A stretch of 49,313 bases of DNA from the NCBI GenBank assembly GCA_018372435.1, contig JAHAJA010000032.1:1-49313 (forward strand), in the 5' to 3' direction. A program made the translations under genes and the position numbers. Shown one piece after another: positions 45,288-49,313 of this stretch. Numbering within the stretch: position 1 is the first letter of the stretch; each line of letters starts with the position of its first letter. Source of the stretch: Clostridiales bacterium. Lineage in GTDB: Bacteria > Bacillota > Clostridia > Lachnospirales > Lachnospiraceae. The notes under the pieces are model-generated. The model did not search any database, was not told where the DNA came from, and saw only the letters and a program-made list of their open reading frames with translations.

Positions 45288-45362
45288 TTTAAAATAAAGC
45301 CAGATGTTCTCCATCAGTATGTTGACTTTATTACACTACGTGCTAACTACTCCCTTATCTAA
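45288..45362 (-). ncRNA. yybP-ykoY manganese riboswitch
   Basis: Read on the minus strand, conserved elements of the class occur in order: AAGGGAGTAG at the start, TCAACATACTGATGGAGA in the middle (binding-loop region), and CATCTGGCTTTA at the end, flanked by weak complementary P1 sequences (TTTATT / AAATAA). The aptamer is immediately followed by a terminator and by mntP, a known target of this riboswitch. Confidence 0.88.
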
Positions 45363-45404
45363 TAAACAATAGAAAGTTTACTCATGAACTTTCTATTCTC
45401 ATAA

Positions 45405-45433
45405 ATTATAATAAAAATCTATATAGTTGTCAA
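45405..45433 (-). promoter_or_regulatory. mntP leader promoter
   Basis: A full-consensus TTGACA (45433-45428) and TATAAT (45410-45405) are 17 bp apart on the minus strand. This gives a leader of about 200 nt. A small hairpin (AGAAAGTT / AACTTTCT, 45371-45394) lies at the 5' end of the transcript. Confidence 0.85.
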
Positions 45434-45439
45434 GGATGG

Positions 45440-46426
45440 TTATTTATTCAAAACCTTTTTAATTGCCTCTATAGCAATTTCATTTTGTTTTTGATAAAAA
45501 GAAAGTAATTTTCCTTCATTCTCTTCTGTATCATTAGATTTTCCTAACATAATGAAGAATACATAATCTCCAACTGTAACAACTTTTGAAGCTTTAACTT
45601 TAGGCATATTCATTGGATATTGGTGTGCATCTTCCTCAAGATACTTTTTATATTTTACTAAAGCTTTTTCCACCTCATCCTTCTTGCCTGCTACTGGATG
45701 TACTGCAATGAAGGTATCCACATTAAAGGTCAACATTGGTACCTCTGCTACCACAGCATCATATAGATTTGATTTTAAACCTACAATTTCAGAAAGCATT
45801 TCAGTAGACATAGATGTCTGTGGTTTATAATTATCGCCATATGCTTTCTTTACAGCGGATAAGATATCATTTAATTCACTCTTAGCCGATTTCTTCTTAA
45901 CGGTCACTGTACATGTAAATTTCTTATTATCAACTTTTGCTGTTATTGTTGCTTTACCTGCTGCCACACCCTTTACTTTACCAGATGAAGATACACTAGC
46001 AACTTTACTATTACTTGAAGTCCAAGATACTTTTTGTGTATTTCCATTCAATTTCAATGTAACGCTACTACCAACTGACACTGTTTTAGATTTTGAGCTC
46101 ATCGAAACACTTTCAACTTTAACAGTACAAGTATATTTCTTTCCTGATACAGTAGCATATACCTTTGTAGTACCTTTTTTGATTCCTTTGACATATCCTT
46201 TGTCATCAACTGTTGCAATGGATTTGTCAGCAGTTTTCCAAGTAACTTTTTTACTTGTACCTGTAACTTTTACTTGCTCTTTTGCCCCTATTGCTACCTT
46301 GATGGATGTCTTATTCAATGAGGTTGCTGCCTTTGAAACCTGACTTGTTGGTCCAAATACAGATAAAACCATAACTAGACATAACAAGATACTAAGTCTT
46401 TTTACATTTTTCTTCTTTTTGATCAT
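45440..46426 (-). CDS. Secreted Big2 (Ig-like) protein with C-terminal DUF4358 domain
   Basis: 328 aa from an ATG with AAGGAGA. A Sec signal peptide ends near residue 33 (SKAATS). Two bacterial Ig-like group 2 repeats follow (~35-105 and ~106-178), with blocks VTWKTADKSIATVDDKGYVK, KGTTKVYATV, SWTSSNSKVASVSSSGKVKG and GKATITAKV. The C-terminal ~145 residues match DUF4358 (LSEIVGLKSNLYDAVVAEVP, KVVTVGDYVFFIMLG). DUF4358 proteins are usually small Firmicutes lipoproteins; the Big2 repeats likely serve as a stalk. No cell-wall anchor is visible. Confidence 0.85.
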   Translation of the reverse strand: MIKKKKNVKRLSILLCLVMVLSVFGPTSQVSKAATSLNKTSIKVAIGAKEQVKVTGTSKKVTWKTADKSIATVDDKGYVKGIKKGTTKVYATVSGKKYTCTVKVESVSMSSKSKTVSVGSSVTLKLNGNTQKVSWTSSNSKVASVSSSGKVKGVAAGKATITAKVDNKKFTCTVTVKKKSAKSELNDILSAVKKAYGDNYKPQTSMSTEMLSEIVGLKSNLYDAVVAEVPMLTFNVDTFIAVHPVAGKKDEVEKALVKYKKYLEEDAHQYPMNMPKVKASKVVTVGDYVFFIMLGKSNDTEENEGKLLSFYQKQNEIAIEAIKKVLNK

Positions 46427-47085
46427 AATAACTCTCCTTTGTACTCGCAGATCATTCCTCTGCTAAATTTAAGTATGTAATACAGTATAATACATACTTG
46501 ATGCAAGTATTGTCTCATACATTAGTTATCGTCCCTTCTCATAGAACATTAATACCTAATTATGTATTAATTAATAATATTATACTAATATACCAAGTAT
46601 AGCGTCAACCTATATAAACCACTTCATAATATTACCACATTATAATATACATTGTAATTTAATTTAAACCGCTTAAAATTATATTTGACAATAGGATCTG
46701 TACTATGATATATTGAATGTATTAATTTTGGAAGGATGGTGTTGTATGTTAACGGTTGATAAAATGGTGATTACGAATTAAATAGTAATGATGAGACGAT
46801 TGCAGATTCCTGCTCGTACTCTGCCCTTTTATAGAGCCACATACAATATCTTTATATATTACTTGATAGACTAAGTAAGGTTGAGAGTGTGTTTCTTTCA
46901 ATCTTTTTTTGTGTCTTTCTTTGGCGTATCTATGTGCAAATTGCATTCTATCTGCAAGGTTCTTATATTACTCATCATTCGTAATCCCACATTTAATGAC
47001 GAAATAGCCATTTAGTTAAATCAGTACTAAATGAAAAGTAAATTTTCATTTATCTACTATTAAATAAGAAAAGAAGGATTATGCA
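46427..47085. other. Long AT-rich gap upstream of the MutS2-like gene
   Basis: No conserved gene is recognised. It contains a promoter-like TTGACA-18-TATATT (46685-46714, plus strand), then GGAAGGA and an 11-codon reading frame starting at 46746. A 65-codon frame on the minus strand (46749-46946) has no ribosome-binding site and unusual composition, and is not called. The last 140 bp hold the MutS2 ribosome-binding site. Confidence 0.5.
46746..46781 (+). CDS. Candidate 11-codon leader peptide ORF
   Basis: The frame encodes MLTVDKMVITN and stops. It is preceded by GGAAGGA about nine bases upstream and by a TTGACA-18-TATATT promoter. No amino-acid run suggests classical attenuation. It may be a regulatory leader, a remnant of a longer gene, or chance. 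Confidence 0.25.
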   Translation: MLTVDKMVITN

Positions 47086-49131
47086 ATGAATACAAATAAA
47101 AATACAATTACAATTAAATCTCTTGATTCCAACCTATTAATACTAGAATTTGATAAGATTCTATCTAAGCTAATTGAATATGCTGTAAGTGACTCGGCTA
47201 AAGAACAAGTATCAAATCTACGCCCCTATCTAAGAGAGGACGAAGCCCGTCGTAAGATGGATGAGACAACACAAGGTAGAAGACTCTTTGATTACCTTGG
47301 TAATCCACCTTTGTCAAGTATGCAAGACATGAAGGATATCCTTCTATGCTGTGAACAAGAGGGTGTCTTATTACCCGAACAACTTACTATCGTAATGCAG
47401 TTCATAACAAGTTGTAAACGCCTAAAACGCTACCTAGAGAGAGGTAATGAACTACAACTTACACTAACCTCATATGCCTATTCTATTGACACATTAGATG
47501 CCTTATATGAAGAATTGTCTAAGTCTATCTATAATAACCAAGTAGATGACAGTGCCTCCACAGACTTAAGAAATATTAGACGTAAGATTGAAAGTTCACA
47601 AACTGCGATTAAGCAAAAGTTAGAATCCTTACTAAGGAGTAAACGCGAATATTTTACTGACTCTTACGTCTCCACAAGAAATGGTCACTCTGTACTTCCT
47701 GTTAAACGGGAATACAAACATCAAGTGAGCGGTAGTGTTATTGATATGTCCGCCACAGGTTCCACTTACTTTATTGAACCAACCGTTGTATCTAAACTTC
47801 AAGAAGAGATTTCAACTCTTCGTATTATGGAAGACAATGAGATACGCAAGATTCTCTATATTCTAACCTCCTTTGTAACAGATTCAAAGGAGGCGCTACG
47901 TACCAATATGGAGGTTATGGAGACTCTTGACTTTATCTTTGCAAAAGCAAAATTAAGTGCAGACTTAGACGCTCATGAAGTAACTATAACGACCACTCCA
48001 ACCATTCATATTGAAGAAGGCAGACATCCACTTTTAAATCAAAGCGACTGTGTACCTCTTACATTTCATATGGATGAGAGTATAACAGGTATTGTCATTA
48101 CAGGCCCGAATACTGGTGGTAAAACCGTAGCTCTTAAAACAGTAGGATTACTCTCAATAATGGCACAATGTGGTCTACACATACCTGCAAAAGCCAATAG
48201 CACAATTGCCATGCACAATATGGTTTTATGTGATATTGGTGACGGACAGAGCATTACACAAAACCTATCCACCTTCTCCTCTCATATTACGAATGTTATC
48301 CACATAATTAAGACAGCAACGGTGGAAAGTCTCGTATTATTAGATGAGTTAGGTTCAGGAACTGACCCTGCTGAAGGAATGGGTATTGCAATATCAATAT
48401 TAGAGGAACTTCGCTCCATCCCATGTCGATTTATTGCTACCACCCATTATCCAGAGGTAAAGGAATATGTAGCTCAAACGAGGGGATTAATTAATGCTCG
48501 AATGGCATTTGACCGCGAAAGTTTACGTCCACTGTATCAATTAATTATTGGTGAAGCTGGTGAAAGTTGCGCTTTATATATAGCCAAACGACTAGGATTG
48601 CCAGACCATATGTTAGATATAGCAAATCAATATGCATATAAAGAAGTATCTTTCGACCATACAGCGAAAAAACAATCCAGTTCGGTTTATACAACTAATA
48701 ACTCCACGAAGGATGTTAAGAGTAACGCTACTAAGAATGACATTACTACTAATACTACCGAAGATAAGAGGAATATTCATAACTCTGTTATGAAAAATGA
48801 CTCTCCTTCCCTAGTAAAAACCAATCCTAAGAAACTAGATAAAACCATTGCAAAGAAGTATCAGCTTGGTGATAGTGTAATTGTATATCCTCAAAAGATT
48901 CTAGGCCTTGTATATGAACCAACTCCAAATACAAAAGGTGAAATTGGCGTACAGATTCGTGGTAAAAAACAGCTTGTTAACCACAAACGTATCAAGTTAA
49001 AAACATCTGCTTCCGACTTGTATCCTGCTGATTATGATTTTTCTATAATTTTTGATAGCGTAGAAGTCAGAAAAACTCGTCATCAAACAAATCGTATGTA
49101 CCGAGAGAATACTACTGTTAACATTGATTAA
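47086..49131 (+). CDS. MutS2-like ATPase lacking the C-terminal Smr domain
   Basis: 681 aa from an ATG with AAGGA. Residues ~15-300 match the MutS2 core and clamp (LEFDKILSKLIEYAVSDSAK, GSVIDMSATGSTYFIEPT). Walker A is GPNTGGKT (340-347), Walker B LVLLDELGSGTDP (416-428), and TTHY follows near 455. A basic, Asn/Thr/Lys-rich linker (~535-590) leads to a short KOW-like beta segment (KKYQLGDSVIVYPQKILGLV). Canonical MutS2 is about 785 aa and ends in an Smr nuclease domain; this protein ends where it would begin. MutS2 suppresses recombination or rescues collided ribosomes in different species. This may be a nuclease-less paralogue. Confidence 0.88.
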   Translation: MNTNKNTITIKSLDSNLLILEFDKILSKLIEYAVSDSAKEQVSNLRPYLREDEARRKMDETTQGRRLFDYLGNPPLSSMQDMKDILLCCEQEGVLLPEQLTIVMQFITSCKRLKRYLERGNELQLTLTSYAYSIDTLDALYEELSKSIYNNQVDDSASTDLRNIRRKIESSQTAIKQKLESLLRSKREYFTDSYVSTRNGHSVLPVKREYKHQVSGSVIDMSATGSTYFIEPTVVSKLQEEISTLRIMEDNEIRKILYILTSFVTDSKEALRTNMEVMETLDFIFAKAKLSADLDAHEVTITTTPTIHIEEGRHPLLNQSDCVPLTFHMDESITGIVITGPNTGGKTVALKTVGLLSIMAQCGLHIPAKANSTIAMHNMVLCDIGDGQSITQNLSTFSSHITNVIHIIKTATVESLVLLDELGSGTDPAEGMGIAISILEELRSIPCRFIATTHYPEVKEYVAQTRGLINARMAFDRESLRPLYQLIIGEAGESCALYIAKRLGLPDHMLDIANQYAYKEVSFDHTAKKQSSSVYTTNNSTKDVKSNATKNDITTNTTEDKRNIHNSVMKNDSPSLVKTNPKKLDKTIAKKYQLGDSVIVYPQKILGLVYEPTPNTKGEIGVQIRGKKQLVNHKRIKLKTSASDLYPADYDFSIIFDSVEVRKTRHQTNRMYRENTTVNID

Positions 49132-49223
49132 TCTACTGGTGTAAACGTATTTTGAATGTTTTATGTTTTTTATTTTCTAGATTCATATAACAATAAAAAG
49201 ACAATCTACATGGTTTTTGATAT

Positions 49224-49313
49224 GCTACCCCTATATAGGACAATGAAATATAACAGTCCTATATGGGGGTATTTCTATGTCTAGAAAAAGTAAAATAGAT
49301 CCAGTAGAAAAGG
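49224..49313 (+). mobile_element. Probable insertion sequence, left end only
   Basis: From about 49224, TGCTACCCCTATATAGGAC resembles an IS3-type terminal repeat beginning TG. The arms TACCCCTATATAGGAC / GTCCTATATGGGGGTA form a near-perfect 16-bp hairpin just before the first ORF, which continues past the window edge. The family assignment is tentative because only the end is visible. Confidence 0.5.
49277..49313 (+). CDS. Putative transposase OrfA, N-terminus only
   Basis: Twelve codons (MSRKSKIDPVEK) are visible after GGGGG at seven bases. The start resembles the helix-turn-helix OrfA of IS3-family elements. The remainder lies outside the window, so function is inferred from this start and the adjacent inverted repeat. 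Confidence 0.45.
   Translation, partial: MSRKSKIDPVEK

Noticed and set aside
46749..46946. 65-codon minus-strand ORF in the gap before the MutS2-like gene
   Set aside because: No ribosome-binding site, His/Lys/Arg/Gln-rich composition unlike neighbours, and no recognisable similarity.

Overview
The window is AT-rich, has strong Shine-Dalgarno sites, and carries spore-germination genes (LysM-GH18 cortex hydrolase, GerA/SpoVAF-family protein). It also has a cellulose-binding CBM3 module and a large arabinan-degradation locus. This points to an endospore-forming, plant-polysaccharide-degrading Clostridia of the Lachnospiraceae. Gene content and style resemble Lachnoclostridium (Clostridium) phytofermentans; that is an inference from content, not a database match.

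Layout. 1-5.5 kb: a secreted FlgD-Ig/RHS(YD)-repeat protein carrying a CBM3 (runs off the left edge), a membrane-anchored surface protein, and a methyl-accepting chemotaxis protein. 6-27.7 kb: the main feature, an arabinan/arabino-oligosaccharide locus entirely on the minus strand. In transcription order it has an unusual wHTH + beta-sandwich regulator; a lipoprotein GH51, a cytoplasmic GH43 and a lipoprotein GH43 endo-arabinanase; a ~990-aa fusion solute-binding protein with two permeases; an NHL-TPR-Yip1-like membrane protein; a DUF5696-type secreted protein; a second permease pair; a second solute-binding lipoprotein; and a cytoplasmic GH51 arabinofuranosidase. Neither importer has its own ATPase. 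Both promoters of this locus carry the same CTAAACTAATTTA-type operator, perfectly palindromic in front of the GH51 gene. This suggests that the adjacent regulator controls both units. Long palindromic repeats sit between the distal genes.

27.8-33.1 kb: an OmpR-type two-component system and a substrate-binding/permease/ATPase transporter of the ABC_sub_bind (TrpXYZ-like) class on the plus strand. 33.2-41.8 kb, minus strand: NhaC-type antiporter, DUF4349 lipoprotein, Lrp/AsnC regulator, LysM-GH18 spore enzyme, GerA/SpoVAF-family protein and a GH13 cyclomaltodextrinase/neopullulanase. 42.1-44.4 kb, plus strand: type I asparaginase and AsnA asparagine synthetase. 44.6-46.4 kb, minus strand: MntP manganese exporter behind a consensus promoter, a yybP-ykoY manganese riboswitch and a terminator, then a Big2/DUF4358 surface protein. 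47.1-49.3 kb, plus strand: a MutS2-like ATPase lacking the Smr nuclease domain, then the first codons of a probable IS transposase.

Working model for the locus (inference). Surface GH43 and GH51 enzymes cut arabinan and arabinoxylan side chains. The two importers, presumably energised by a shared ATPase encoded elsewhere, take up arabino-oligosaccharides. Cytoplasmic GH43 and GH51 release L-arabinose. The DUF5696 and NHL-Yip1 proteins are uncharacterised parts of the same machine and are the best candidates for undescribed biology here.
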